From Pseudochryseolinea flava (lineage in GTDB: Bacteria > Bacteroidota > Bacteroidia > Cytophagales > Cyclobacteriaceae), in assembly GCF_003286915.1 (NCBI RefSeq), contig NZ_QMFY01000016.1:62001-126000 (forward strand): a stretch of DNA of 64,000 nucleotides, in the 5' to 3' direction. Of this stretch, positions 33,006 through 42,659 are shown piece by piece. Made by a program: the position numbers and the translations under genes. The notes beneath the pieces are model-generated. The model made no database searches, had not been told where the DNA came from, and saw only the letters and a program-made list of their open reading frames with translations. How positions within the stretch are numbered: position 1 is the stretch's first letter; every line of letters begins with the position of its first letter.

Positions 33006-35456
33006 ATGGCGAAGGATTCTTTAAAGTTAGGAAAAGAATGGTTTGAAAGTAGGGGGTGGAAAGCTTTTCCTTTTCAGTTGGAGGCCTGGCACGCTTACCT
33101 CGATGGCCAGAGCGGCTTGGTGAACGCACCCACCGGTAGTGGAAAGACCTATTCACTGATGATGGCCGTCATGCTGGAATTCATTCGCGATAATCCCGAC
33201 TGGCAAACAAAAAGAAATAATGGACTTCAGGCGATTTGGATCACGCCAATTCGAGCGTTGTCGAAGGAAATTGAGCTATCTGCAAATCGTTTAATTCAAG
33301 GATTGGGTCTCCCGTGGAAAGTGGGCGTACGATCTGGCGACACATCCGTAAAAGAACGCGCACGCCAGAAGGAAAAACCTCCCGAGTTACTTATAACCAC
33401 GCCTGAAAGCATGCATCTGTTATTGGCCAGCAAGGGCTATCCAGAATTTTTTCAAACGTTAAAAGTAGTGATCGCCGATGAATGGCATGAACTCATGGGA
33501 TCCAAGCGTGGCGTCCAAGTTGAACTTGCGTTGTCGCGATTAAAATCCATCGTACCAGAATTAAAGGTATGGGGCATCTCGGCAACCATTGGCAATATGG
33601 ATGAAGCACTGCATGCTTTACTCGGCAACTATTACCATGAAAAGAGATTTACGATTGTAAAAGCAGATATCGAAAAAGTAATCGAGGTTGTCTCCGTGAT
33701 GCCCGACTCGCTCGATCGAATGCCTTGGGCAGGACACCTTGGGATTTTACTGCTTCAAAAGGTGGTGGATATTGTGAGAGCCAGTAACACGACATTGATT
33801 TTTACCAACACCCGGTCATTTGCAGAGATATGGTATCAGAAAATGTTGGATGTGGCGCCAGAGCTTTCAGGCGTTATTGCAATGCATCATGGATCGATTA
33901 GCCAAGAGTTAAGAAACTGGGTAGAAGAACAACTTCACGAGGGGAAGTTGAAGGCGGTTGTGTGCACATCAAGTCTTGATCTTGGTGTAGACTTTCGTCC
34001 CGTGGAAACCGTTGTTCAAATCGGGGGACCTAAAGGCATCGCGCGGTTTCTTCAACGTGCAGGACGAAGTGGTCACCAACCTGGCGCGACCAGCAGAATT
34101 CATTTCGTGCCAACGCATGCATTAGAATTGATGGAGGCTGCTGCAATCCGTGAGGCGATTGATAAGAGGATTGTGGAAGACCGATATCCGTATGTTAGAT
34201 CGTTCGATGTGCTGATGCAATACCTTACAACACTCGCGGTATCCGATGGATTTAAACCAGAAGAAATTTATCCCGAGATAGTGAAGACTTTCAGTTTCTC
34301 TACCATGACCGAAGATGAGTGGCATTGGCTGTTGAATTTTATTACAACGGGAGGTGATTCGCTGCAAGCATACGATGAATATCGAAAAGTAATTATTCAA
34401 AACGGTGTGTATCGCGTTGAGAATCGAACCATCGCTATGCGCCACAGACTTTCCATCGGCACAATCGTGAGCGACAGTTCCCTGCATATTCGATTCGTAT
34501 CCGGGAAGTATCTTGGCACTATTGAAGAGTATTTTATTTCACGACTGAATCCAGGCGATGTGTTTTGGTTTGCAGGAAGAAACCTTGAACTGGTTCGGAT
34601 CAAAGACATGGAAGTGCAGGTACGGAAGTCGAACAAAAAATCTGGACTTGTTCCCTCGTGGCAAGGGGGAAGGATGCCGCTGTCATCGCAAATGAGCGAG
34701 TTGATCAGAAATAAAATTGATGAAGTGGTACAAGGTCGAGAGAAAGATGAAGAACTGAAATTTCTACAACCCCTCTTTGAACTGCAGCGAGACAGATCAC
34801 ACCTTCCAGGTAAGAAGGAATTTTTAATTGAATATTTTCAGAGTGATGAAGGGTATCACTTATTGATGTATCCATTCGAAGGAAGGTTTGTGCATGAAGG
34901 TATCGCTGCGTTGGTTGCTTATCGCATCGCGCAAATTCAGCCGATAACCTTTTCCATCGCGATGAATGATTATGGATTTGAATTGTTATCAGATCAACCT
35001 ATCCCCATTGAGGAAGCTGTCGAAACCGATGTATTAGGGGAAGACAATCTGTTGAAAGACATTCAGGCAAGTATCAATTCTACCGAAATGGCGCGGCGGA
35101 AATTTCGTGATATCTCCGCTATTTCTGGTCTTGTTTTCAAAGGTTTCCCAGGAAAGCCTGTGAAGGACAGACACCTTCAATCTTCATCTCAGCTTTTCTT
35201 TAATGTGTTCAACGATTATGAAGCGCACAATCTTTTATTGCGTCAGGCATTTGATGAAGTTATGGATTTTCAATTGGAAGAAGCGCGTCTTCGAAAAGCG
35301 TTGAAGCGCATAGCCCAGCAGAAGATTGTGATTACGCGGCCGGTGAAACCAACGCCTTTCGCGTTCCCAATTATGGTCGATCGATTACGCGAAAAACTGA
35401 CTACGGAAAAGATCGAAGACCGTATTCGGAAGATGGTTGTTCAATACGCGGAATAA
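33006..35456 (+). CDS. Lhr-like DEXH-box DNA helicase (ligase-associated DNA damage response type)
   Basis: 816 residues. Walker A is APTGSGKTYS (41-50), motif II is DEWH (158-161), motif III SATIGN, and motif VI QRAGRSGHQPG. Downstream residues form the winged helix and C-terminal Lhr-type region (DYEAHNLLLRQAFDEVMDFQ). Bacteroidota encode this protein in a set with a DNA ligase, an exonuclease and the nuclease PdeM. None of those partners is here, so this copy is either a scattered member or stands alone. It starts divergent from the CarH-type regulator. Confidence 0.85.
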   Translation: MAKDSLKLGKEWFESRGWKAFPFQLEAWHAYLDGQSGLVNAPTGSGKTYSLMMAVMLEFIRDNPDWQTKRNNGLQAIWITPIRALSKEIELSANRLIQGLGLPWKVGVRSGDTSVKERARQKEKPPELLITTPESMHLLLASKGYPEFFQTLKVVIADEWHELMGSKRGVQVELALSRLKSIVPELKVWGISATIGNMDEALHALLGNYYHEKRFTIVKADIEKVIEVVSVMPDSLDRMPWAGHLGILLLQKVVDIVRASNTTLIFTNTRSFAEIWYQKMLDVAPELSGVIAMHHGSISQELRNWVEEQLHEGKLKAVVCTSSLDLGVDFRPVETVVQIGGPKGIARFLQRAGRSGHQPGATSRIHFVPTHALELMEAAAIREAIDKRIVEDRYPYVRSFDVLMQYLTTLAVSDGFKPEEIYPEIVKTFSFSTMTEDEWHWLLNFITTGGDSLQAYDEYRKVIIQNGVYRVENRTIAMRHRLSIGTIVSDSSLHIRFVSGKYLGTIEEYFISRLNPGDVFWFAGRNLELVRIKDMEVQVRKSNKKSGLVPSWQGGRMPLSSQMSELIRNKIDEVVQGREKDEELKFLQPLFELQRDRSHLPGKKEFLIEYFQSDEGYHLLMYPFEGRFVHEGIAALVAYRIAQIQPITFSIAMNDYGFELLSDQPIPIEEAVETDVLGEDNLLKDIQASINSTEMARRKFRDISAISGLVFKGFPGKPVKDRHLQSSSQLFFNVFNDYEAHNLLLRQAFDEVMDFQLEEARLRKALKRIAQQKIVITRPVKPTPFAFPIMVDRLREKLTTEKIEDRIRKMVVQYAE

Positions 35457-35555
35457 GTGTTGGTTTGGCGGCAATTCGATAGATGTAAGTTTTTGGCAGA
35501 TGTTCGGTTTTGATTTCCGCGAGAGCATACGTTATTGCCAATCAAATTGATTGAC

Positions 35556-35975
35556 ATGGCTTTGGTTACGCGAAAGGGAATAGCACGCTATTTATACGAA
35601 TCACTCACGGGAAATTTTTTAGGATTTCTGATCGGTATGTCGGCATCGGGTCTGGTGTCGAGATTTTTCGAAACAAAGGGCCTACGCAACTTATGGGGAT
35701 TAACGGCAAAGAAAACAGTTGTCAGTAAAGAAACATTTGGTTGGTTGGAGTGGGTGATCGCACTTGTGATTGGATTCGTGGTATTCGAAGTTGTGAACAA
35801 AGTATTGAAGGCGTACATACAAAAAGAATTCCCCAAGTTGAAGGTTCGTCTTTTTAGATTATTGATCCAGAAACAGTGGCACCTTCGTTTGCGTGATTTG
35901 TCTTCGAACGTCCGTGCGAAGCGCGTTAGTCTCTATACGATGATGTCGATGAGAAACGGCACAAAGTCTGAATGA
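35556..35975 (+). CDS. Small two-helix membrane protein, unknown function
   Basis: 139 residues from the ATG at 35556; the frame opens earlier at a TTG (35535). Two hydrophobic segments are visible (about 15-32, NFLGFLIGMSASGLVSRF; about 65-83, WVIALVIGFVVFEVVNKV). The C-terminal third is strongly basic (LKVRLFRLLIQKQWHLRLRD). I do not recognise a family. It stands 99 bases after the helicase stop on the same strand and could be co-transcribed. Confidence 0.55.
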   Translation: MALVTRKGIARYLYESLTGNFLGFLIGMSASGLVSRFFETKGLRNLWGLTAKKTVVSKETFGWLEWVIALVIGFVVFEVVNKVLKAYIQKEFPKLKVRLFRLLIQKQWHLRLRDLSSNVRAKRVSLYTMMSMRNGTKSE

Positions 35976-36100
35976 TTTCGAGTAGTCGACGTTCATGCCG
36001 CCGCAGCTACAATTTTAACGGTGACTTTTACATTTATTTGACATGGAAACCGCGATCTTCTACTATATTTAAAAATTCAAGACTGTAGAAAGATAGATTA

Positions 36101-37864
36101 ATGTACAAGGGTTTCAAACGCGTCGTATTTAAGCTCAAGGATAAACTTTCACCACGGCAGTTTTTTATTGCATCGAGTATCGTCGTAGGCCTTTCGTCAG
36201 GGTTGGCTGCCGTCGTATTGAAATCGTTTGTTCACTACATCGGCTCACTTGTATCGATGTATGCCTTAACATATGAGGAGTTTTTCTTCTTCGCACTGTG
36301 TCCGCTGATCGGATTAATACTCACAGTCATTTTCATCAAGGTTGTACTAAAAGGACATTTTGCGAAAGGCAGTGCAGAGGTCGTTTTTGCGATCGTAAAA
36401 AGATCCAGTCTTCTCCCATTAAAGAACATGTATACGCACATGGTCACCAGCGCATTGACTGTTGGTTTTGGCGGATCGACAGGGTTGGAGTCGCCTATGG
36501 TTAGCACAGGTTCGGCAATAGGTGCAAATTTCGGCAATACCTACCGGTTATCGTATAAGGAAAGAACTATTCTTCTAGCTTGTGGTGCGGCAGCTGGTAT
36601 TGCAGCCGCATTTAACGCACCGATTGCAGGCGTTCTTTTTGCAATCGAAGTTTTACTCACCGATGTAGGAGCATCTGCATTTATTCCGTTGATTGTTGCG
36701 GCAGCGTCGGGTGCATTGCTTTCGAAAATCATTCTTGGCGATGGTATTTTACTTTCATTTTCATTGCAGCAGCCTTTCGATTATCGAAACGTTTTGTTTT
36801 ATGTAGTGGTGGGTGTTTTAGCCGGATTAGTGTCCGTATTATACGCGCGCGTGTTTACTTGGATTGAAGAACGCATGAAGGCCGTTGATCAAACATGGCT
36901 TCGTGTTGCGGCAGGTGGAATATTATTATTTGGTTTGATGATTTTGTTTCCGCCTTTATTCGGCGAAGGATATGAAACCATAAAATCACTTGCTGCGCTT
37001 AATCCGGAAGAGCTTATTAAAACAAGTATCCTTTACGAGTTTATGGGAAATGAAACGCATCTCTTGATGTTCTTAGGTGCACTCATTTTTATGAAAATAA
37101 TTGCAGCCGCTGTGACAATTGGAAGTGGTGGTAATGGTGGAAGTTTTGGTCCCTCGCTTTTTGTTGGCGCGTATTTAGGGTTTGTATTCGCAAGGTTGGT
37201 AAACATCAGTGGACTGGGCCGAATTCCTGAAACGAATTTTACATTGGTTGCTATGGCGGGTGTGTTAAGTGGGGTGTTCTATGCACCATTGACTTCCATA
37301 TTTCTTATTGCTGAAATCACGGGTGGTTATGGATTAATGATACCACTGATGATTGTTGCTGCTTTAAGTACGCTGGTGTCGCACTATTTAGAGCCATTGT
37401 CGATGGAAGGGAAGAAGCTCGCCGCAAAATTGAATTCACCGGTCGATAACAAAGATAGTTTCCTGTTGAATAAACTTGATCTCACCGAGTTGATCGAGAA
37501 AAACTTTTCACGGATTAATCCGGATGCGACGTTGAAAGATCTTATCAATGTAATTGCAATTTCTACGCGAAATATTTTCCCAGTAGTAAACGACCAAGAT
37601 GAACTACTTGGATTAATCTACATGGATAACATCCGTAACATCATGTTTAATACAGAGCATCAAGAGAAGATGCTTGTGCGCGAACTCATGACGACACCAG
37701 CTGCCGTTATTCAATGCACGGAGAATGTTCACAATGTCCTTTTAAAATTCGAGGAAACCAATCAATGGAATCTTCCAGTGGTTGATGGCGGGAAGTACGT
37801 TGGTTTCGTTTCTAAGTCAAGCTTGTTAACAAAATACAGAGCGGAACTTGTCCGCTCTGTATAG
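36101..37864 (+). CDS. ClC-type chloride channel or Cl-/H+ antiporter with CBS domains
   Basis: 587 residues. The ClC core (about 20-425) shows GGSTGLESP (gating glutamate E130) and GNGGSFGPSLF, the selectivity filter region. Two CBS domains follow (about 455-587, with FPVVNDQDELLGLIYMDNIR and LPVVDGGKYVGFVSKSSLLT). CBS pairs bind adenine nucleotides and adjust transport. It works in the inner membrane. The end of the gene contains the stem of a strong inverted repeat. Confidence 0.93.
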   Translation: MYKGFKRVVFKLKDKLSPRQFFIASSIVVGLSSGLAAVVLKSFVHYIGSLVSMYALTYEEFFFFALCPLIGLILTVIFIKVVLKGHFAKGSAEVVFAIVKRSSLLPLKNMYTHMVTSALTVGFGGSTGLESPMVSTGSAIGANFGNTYRLSYKERTILLACGAAAGIAAAFNAPIAGVLFAIEVLLTDVGASAFIPLIVAAASGALLSKIILGDGILLSFSLQQPFDYRNVLFYVVVGVLAGLVSVLYARVFTWIEERMKAVDQTWLRVAAGGILLFGLMILFPPLFGEGYETIKSLAALNPEELIKTSILYEFMGNETHLLMFLGALIFMKIIAAAVTIGSGGNGGSFGPSLFVGAYLGFVFARLVNISGLGRIPETNFTLVAMAGVLSGVFYAPLTSIFLIAEITGGYGLMIPLMIVAALSTLVSHYLEPLSMEGKKLAAKLNSPVDNKDSFLLNKLDLTELIEKNFSRINPDATLKDLINVIAISTRNIFPVVNDQDELLGLIYMDNIRNIMFNTEHQEKMLVRELMTTPAAVIQCTENVHNVLLKFEETNQWNLPVVDGGKYVGFVSKSSLLTKYRAELVRSV

Positions 37865-37878
37865 TACATTATTTATTT
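37835..37878 (+). terminator. Inverted repeat spanning the end of the ClC gene
   Basis: TACAGAGCGGA (37835-37845) and TCCGCTCTGTA (37851-37861) pair over 11 bp with a 5-base loop. The stem includes the last codons of the ClC gene and ends just before its TAG; downstream is TATTTATTT rather than a clean T-run. It is a candidate terminator embedded in coding sequence. Confidence 0.55.
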
Positions 37879-37901
37879 GTAGGTGCGGCGTTGAATTTGA
37901 G

Positions 37902-38555
37902 CTATGTGTGCTTCACATAGCTGTCAAGCCGATGCTCTTCGTATTTCACACCATACTGTTCTAAGACATCTGCAGGCACACCGTCCCAGCTATTGGGAGT
38001 GTTACCCTTGTATCCAATGTCAGCAATCCCAATTTTACTTGAGAAGAAACCGCATGCCGTGAGGTCACGCATTGTATTAAAGAACGCAACGCCTTGTTGC
38101 ATCTCTGGTTTAGCTTGCTCAGGATATGCTATTTGATCGATAATCTGAACTTGCTGTGTTGCATTGAGTGACGCAAAATCGGCATTAAATTGTTTCATAC
38201 ACTGCACGTCGAGCCATTTCAAACCACCACGCAATGGTATTTGATATCGTGGCATGTCTTTCGCGATGAATTCAATGAAGTCATGAACACCTGCGTCAGA
38301 TGCGCTACCAGAAGTTTCATCTTTGGGGATGATGATGTCGACAAGAATTGTGATGGTTTTCATTTCATGCGCATCAAAGAACTGTTCCGTGAATAATTTT
38401 TGCTCGCGTTCTTGTTCAACGGGAGTTCGGTCGTAATTCACAGGCGCTTTTGGCGGGGCAGTTTTAGCAGCGTCTTCCGGTTTGCACGCATGAAATAACA
38501 GGCCTAAGCCTGCTGTTGAGGCGGCCAATGTTTTGAGATATTTTCGTCTATCCAT
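37902..38555 (-). CDS. Tat-exported small subunit of a GMC dehydrogenase (gluconate 2-dehydrogenase subunit 3 type)
   Basis: 217 residues. The N-terminus MDRRKYLKTLAASTAGLGLL carries a twin-arginine motif (RRKYLK) and a lipobox-like FHAC (C24). The body matches the gluconate 2-dehydrogenase subunit 3 family (EMKTITILVDIIIPKDETSG, FIEFIAKDMPRYQIPLRGGL). In such complexes the small subunit carries the folded flavoprotein through the Tat system. It follows the GMC gene by 11 bases and belongs to the same transcript. Confidence 0.87.
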   Translation of the reverse strand: MDRRKYLKTLAASTAGLGLLFHACKPEDAAKTAPPKAPVNYDRTPVEQEREQKLFTEQFFDAHEMKTITILVDIIIPKDETSGSASDAGVHDFIEFIAKDMPRYQIPLRGGLKWLDVQCMKQFNADFASLNATQQVQIIDQIAYPEQAKPEMQQGVAFFNTMRDLTACGFFSSKIGIADIGYKGNTPNSWDGVPADVLEQYGVKYEEHRLDSYVKHT

Positions 38556-38566
38556 GGTCGTACTGG

Positions 38567-40312
38567 TTAGATGTTTTGTTTCTTCATTTCTTCAATGATG
38601 TATTCCGACGCACGCATCGCGAGTGCAAGTATTGTCCATGTCGGATTTTTGTCCGCTTGTGATACAAATGGTCCTCCATCAACAACAAATACATTTTTAC
38701 AATCATGTGCCTGATTGTACCGATTGACAACAGATTTTTTAGGATCGTCGCCCATGCGTGTAGTACCCACTTCGTGAATGATTCTTCCTGGATTCTCTAA
38801 GCCATAATTATTCTCAGGCCCGCTCTTCCCAAACGTGACAACGCCACCCATCCTATGAATGATTTCCTCAAAGGTTTCCTTCATGTGTTTAGCTTGTTTG
38901 ATTTCATGCTCACTCCACGTATAGTTGAAGCGAAGTACGGGTATTCCAAACTTATCGACAGTTGTAGGATCGATCTCACAATAGTTATCTTCTCGTGCAA
39001 TCGCCTCGCCGCGTCCAGCCATCCCGAACGTTGCACCATAGAAATAGCGATAGTCATCTTTCAGCGATGCACCATAGCCACCCGCAGGTTTTGTATTACC
39101 ATCTCTCCCCGGATATTTTCCATTGTGTTTATGCATGCCAAAACCGAAACCATAACCTGGTTGTGTTTGACCTCCACCATATTCGATGTGGTACCCTCGT
39201 GGAAAATCTAACTTCTTATTGTCGAGCCACCAAGGTGTATACACGTGCATGCCGCCAACACCATCTTCGTTGTAACGTTTACGCCCGACTAACTTCGGTA
39301 ATATCCCGCCCATAGAAGCGCCGGTAGAATCGTGAAGATATTTTCCGACGATGTTACTTGAATTCGAAAGCCCGTTTGGATGAAAGGTAGATTTTGAGTT
39401 TAATAGTAGTCGCGCGGATTCACATGCGCTTGCAGCAAGCACAACAATGCGTGCGTTGACTACATACTCTTGCATGTCATCTTTGCTCACATAAGAAACG
39501 CCAGTTGCTAATCCTTTTTCATTCGTCAATACTTCGCGCGCCATCGCGTTAGCAATCACATCAACATTACCTGTTTCAAGTGCAGGATTTACCAATACCG
39601 ATGATGAAGAAAAATCCGCATATACTTGGCAACCTCTATTACATTGTGAGCAATAGAAACACTTGCCACGCTTATCATTGTTCGGGAGTTGTTTTGTTAG
39701 GATCGATAGGCGAGAAGGTATAACCGGAACGCCCATCGAAGTTGCAGCATCGCGAATGAATAATTCATGCAGCCGTGGTTTTGGTGGTGGCAAAAATATC
39801 CCGTCAGGTTCATTTTCGATTCCCTCTTTGCTCCCGAACACGCCGATCAATTGATCAACTTTGTCGTAGTAAGGAGCAACGTCTTCATATCCGATTGGCC
39901 AGTTGTCGCCGAGCCCGTCAATGCTTTTGCGTTTAAAATCCTTTGGACCAAAACGGAGTGAGATTCTTCCCCAGTGGTTTGTTCTGCCCCCTAACATGCG
40001 CGAGCGGAACCAATCGAATTTGGTGTCATCTTTATGCGTGTAAGGTTCGCCTTCAAGTTCCCAGCTACCGTAAGCAGCGTCGAAGTCGCCAAATCCACGC
40101 GTAAATGTTGCTGCACCGCGACGCGGTGATTCATAGTTCCATTTCAACTGCGTCACGTTCTTCCGCGGATCGTACATTGGCCCAGCTTCCAGCATCACTA
40201 CCTTGATGCCCGCGTTGGCTAAAACATATGCCGCCATGCCGCCACCGGCACCAGAGCCGATAATGCATACGTCATACGACTTAGAAGTTTTTTTAATTTG
40301 AAAATCAGGCAT
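38567..40312 (-). CDS. GMC-family flavoprotein dehydrogenase, catalytic subunit
   Basis: 581 residues. The FAD-binding start is VCIIGSGAGGGMAAYVLANA and the C-terminal part holds HEVGTTRMG and DGGPFVSQADKNPTWTILAL, standard GMC motifs. A cysteine cluster C218-x2-C221-x2-C224-x3-C228 fits a bound iron-sulfur cluster, as reported for glucoside 3-dehydrogenases of Bacteroidota. With its Tat small subunit it would oxidise a sugar or glycoside hydroxyl in the periplasm and pass electrons to a cytochrome. The c-type cytochrome partner is not in this region. The sugar substrate is an inference from family resemblance. Confidence 0.88.
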   Translation of the reverse strand: MPDFQIKKTSKSYDVCIIGSGAGGGMAAYVLANAGIKVVMLEAGPMYDPRKNVTQLKWNYESPRRGAATFTRGFGDFDAAYGSWELEGEPYTHKDDTKFDWFRSRMLGGRTNHWGRISLRFGPKDFKRKSIDGLGDNWPIGYEDVAPYYDKVDQLIGVFGSKEGIENEPDGIFLPPPKPRLHELFIRDAATSMGVPVIPSRLSILTKQLPNNDKRGKCFYCSQCNRGCQVYADFSSSSVLVNPALETGNVDVIANAMAREVLTNEKGLATGVSYVSKDDMQEYVVNARIVVLAASACESARLLLNSKSTFHPNGLSNSSNIVGKYLHDSTGASMGGILPKLVGRKRYNEDGVGGMHVYTPWWLDNKKLDFPRGYHIEYGGGQTQPGYGFGFGMHKHNGKYPGRDGNTKPAGGYGASLKDDYRYFYGATFGMAGRGEAIAREDNYCEIDPTTVDKFGIPVLRFNYTWSEHEIKQAKHMKETFEEIIHRMGGVVTFGKSGPENNYGLENPGRIIHEVGTTRMGDDPKKSVVNRYNQAHDCKNVFVVDGGPFVSQADKNPTWTILALAMRASEYIIEEMKKQNI

Positions 40313-40403
40313 AGTTCAGGGCATCGACTTTTTTGCTAAATCGATTTTCTAAGCTACTCTTTTTCGCGCGAAAAAGCTGACGGCAAATGATTTGATGTAG
40401 GGA

Positions 40404-40652
40404 TTAATGATGATGATCGGTAGACGTGTGGTCGTGCTTTTTGGGAACAGGATCATATCCGCTTGTACCCCAAGGATGGCATCTACCTATTCGCTTTGCA
40501 CCGAGCCATATTCCTTTGATCACGCCCCATTCCAGGATAGCCTCGATTGCATACTGCGAACACGACGGTGTGTGACGACAGTGTGTTCCCAGCATTGGCG
40601 AAATGGCCCATTGATAAAATCGAATGGGAAGGATGAAAATTTTCTTTAGCAC
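40404..40652 (-). CDS. yidD: Membrane protein insertion efficiency factor YidD
   Basis: 82 residues. The family signature [11 protein letters not shown] and [14 protein letters not shown] are both present, with the basic amphipathic N-terminus [17 protein letters not shown]. It assists YidC-dependent insertion at the inner membrane. The C-terminus ends in a His-rich tail [12 protein letters not shown], possibly metal-binding. It stands apart from rpmH and yidC, its usual partners. Confidence 0.92.
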   Translation of the reverse strand: MLKKIFILPIRFYQWAISPMLGTHCRHTPSCSQYAIEAILEWGVIKGIWLGAKRIGRCHPWGTSGYDPVPKKHDHTSTDHHH

Positions 40653-40734
40653 GTTAATGACCTTATCATTTAGTAGTCGGCGCTAGCCAGTAAGTTCGAA
40701 TGCCCACAATATGCAAGACACTAGAGCGCAAGTT

Positions 40735-42240
40735 TTACTCAACAGAAAACGTCATTTCTCCGTCTTTACCATCTTTCAGTTGTACGCCTAATTTTTTAAG
40801 ATCATCGCGAATTGTATCAGAGAGTGCGTAGTTACGCTGTTCACGAGCCTTCTTCCGAAGCTCGATCAATACATTCACGACACCTTTCAGTAACTCATGA
40901 TTATGTTCTGCTTCTTCACGTAGTCCGAGTACATCTTCCATCATCTTGACATAGCTGCCTTTAAAGATGTTGAATTTTTCCTCACTAACATCGGTCATGG
41001 ATATGTTCCCCGATTTCAAATCATTGATGCGTGATGACATTTCGAAAAGTACCGCCAATGTTTTGGCTGTATTGAAATCGTCACTCATGTTCGTGTGCAA
41101 CTCAAAGACAAGGCGCGAGAACTCTTCGTTAACCTGTGTTTTTCCTTCTCCTTTTCCTGAGTAAGTAAGTTTTTTAATAATACCCAAGCTGTTGGAGAGT
41201 TTCTTAAAACCTTTCTCGGCGGCGTGCAATGCTTCGCTCGAAAAGTCGAGTGTGCTTGAATAATGTGATTGCAACATGAAGAATCGTACGGTCATTGCGC
41301 TGAATCCTTTCTCAAGGAGTGGATGGTTTCCAGAGAAAAGTTCGTGTGGTAAAAATGAGTTACCCAACGATTTGCTCATTTTCTGCCCGTTCACTGTAAG
41401 CATATTTGAATGAAGCCAGTAGCGAACAGGATCCTTACCATTGGCACCAACAGCTTGCGCAATTTCACATTCGTGATGTGGAAACTTTAAGTCCATACCA
41501 CCACCATGAATGTCGAATTCTTCACCGAGATATTTTGTACTCATTACCGTACATTCAATATGCCATCCAGGAAACCCGTCGCCCCACGGCGAAGGCCAAC
41601 GCATGATGTGATAAGGAGACGCACGCTTCCACAGCGCGAAGTCTACTTTATTTCTTTTTTCATCCTGACTGTCAAGCTTGCGACCACTTTCCATTAACTC
41701 CTCAACAACACGTCCCGATAGAATGCCGTAGTGATGATCTTTATTATAACGAAGTACATCAAAATAGACGGACCCATTTGTTTCATAGGCCAACCCATTG
41801 TCAATGAGCTTTTTTGTGATTTCAATCTGTTCGACAATATGCCCTGTAGCAGAAGGCTCAATACTTGGCGGAAGGATATTAAATTGTCGCATCACGTGAT
41901 GAAACCCTTCAGTATAGTGCTTGACGATTTCCATCGGTTCAAGCTGTTCGAGCCTCGCTTTTTTCGCGATCTTATCTTCACCTTCATCAGCATCATTTTC
42001 TAAATGCCCAACATCGGTAATGTTACGGACGTAGCGAACCTTGTAGCCTAGATAACGGAAATAGCGCGCGACGATGTCGAACGTCAAGAATGTGCGGCAA
42101 TTTCCAAGATGGACATCGTTGTAAACTGTAGGTCCACAGACGTACATACCCACATGTCCTGGATTTACGGGTATAAACTGTTCCTTTTTTCCGCCGACCG
42201 AATTGGTCAAATGCACAGGGTATTGATCGTAAAGCATCAT
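40735..42240 (-). CDS. cysS: Cysteinyl-tRNA synthetase
   Basis: 501 residues. Class I signature VHLGN in place of HIGH, KMSKS in [11 protein letters not shown], and zinc ligands in [21 protein letters not shown] and [10 protein letters not shown]. It attaches cysteine to tRNA-Cys in the cytoplasm. The start is one of two neighbouring ATG codons at 42240 and 42237. Its upstream region (419 bases) is shared with the SusC gene. Confidence 0.95.
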   Translation of the reverse strand: MMLYDQYPVHLTNSVGGKKEQFIPVNPGHVGMYVCGPTVYNDVHLGNCRTFLTFDIVARYFRYLGYKVRYVRNITDVGHLENDADEGEDKIAKKARLEQLEPMEIVKHYTEGFHHVMRQFNILPPSIEPSATGHIVEQIEITKKLIDNGLAYETNGSVYFDVLRYNKDHHYGILSGRVVEELMESGRKLDSQDEKRNKVDFALWKRASPYHIMRWPSPWGDGFPGWHIECTVMSTKYLGEEFDIHGGGMDLKFPHHECEIAQAVGANGKDPVRYWLHSNMLTVNGQKMSKSLGNSFLPHELFSGNHPLLEKGFSAMTVRFFMLQSHYSSTLDFSSEALHAAEKGFKKLSNSLGIIKKLTYSGKGEGKTQVNEEFSRLVFELHTNMSDDFNTAKTLAVLFEMSSRINDLKSGNISMTDVSEEKFNIFKGSYVKMMEDVLGLREEAEHNHELLKGVVNVLIELRKKAREQRNYALSDTIRDDLKKLGVQLKDGKDGEMTFSVE

Positions 42241-42659
42241 AATTAAAAGTCGGCCGAAAATAGGGCTTTTTCATTTCTGTTGTCGACCTGTATTTAAAAA
42301 GTGTTTGTACGAGTAATCGCCCAAGCTTGTTCACCCCCTGTGATGACAATCGCACCCTGGAAGGAAGCGCGAAATATTATGTGTTCACGATGATAGGTGT
42401 CATATATACACTAAAGTTAAGCATCGCCGTTTTGACGCCAATACCTTATAAATCAGGTGCGTGTAGTTGTCGAAAACGATCTCGGAATAGGTACTGGTAA
42501 GGAAGTCGCAATCGGTTTCACAAACGTTTGAATTAATTTTGTTTTCGATTATGCTATCGGTTGAAACCAAATTTTATAGCTTGTGCGCGCCATCATTCAA
42601 TATAATACACTGAGGTGTTGTTTGAATGATGGCAACTAAACCAATTCAAAACCCAAATA
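42241..42659. promoter_or_regulatory. Divergent intergenic region between cysS and the SusC gene
   Basis: 419 bases without an ORF of note. On the plus strand TAATTTTG (42534-42541) matches TAnnTTTG; it is flanked by GGTTTCA (42514-42520) and TGAAACC (42562-42568), a 7-bp inverted repeat that could be an operator. A leader hairpin CCATCATTCAA (42590-42600) / TTGAATGATGG (42622-42632), with an inner ACAC-GTGT stem, lies just before the SusC start. The left half holds the cysS promoter; only a weak TATTTTCG candidate is visible on the minus strand. Confidence 0.55.

Noticed and set aside
40404-40440. His-rich tail of YidD as a his leader-like element
   Set aside because: It is the C-terminus of an ordinary coding gene with no following attenuator or his genes.
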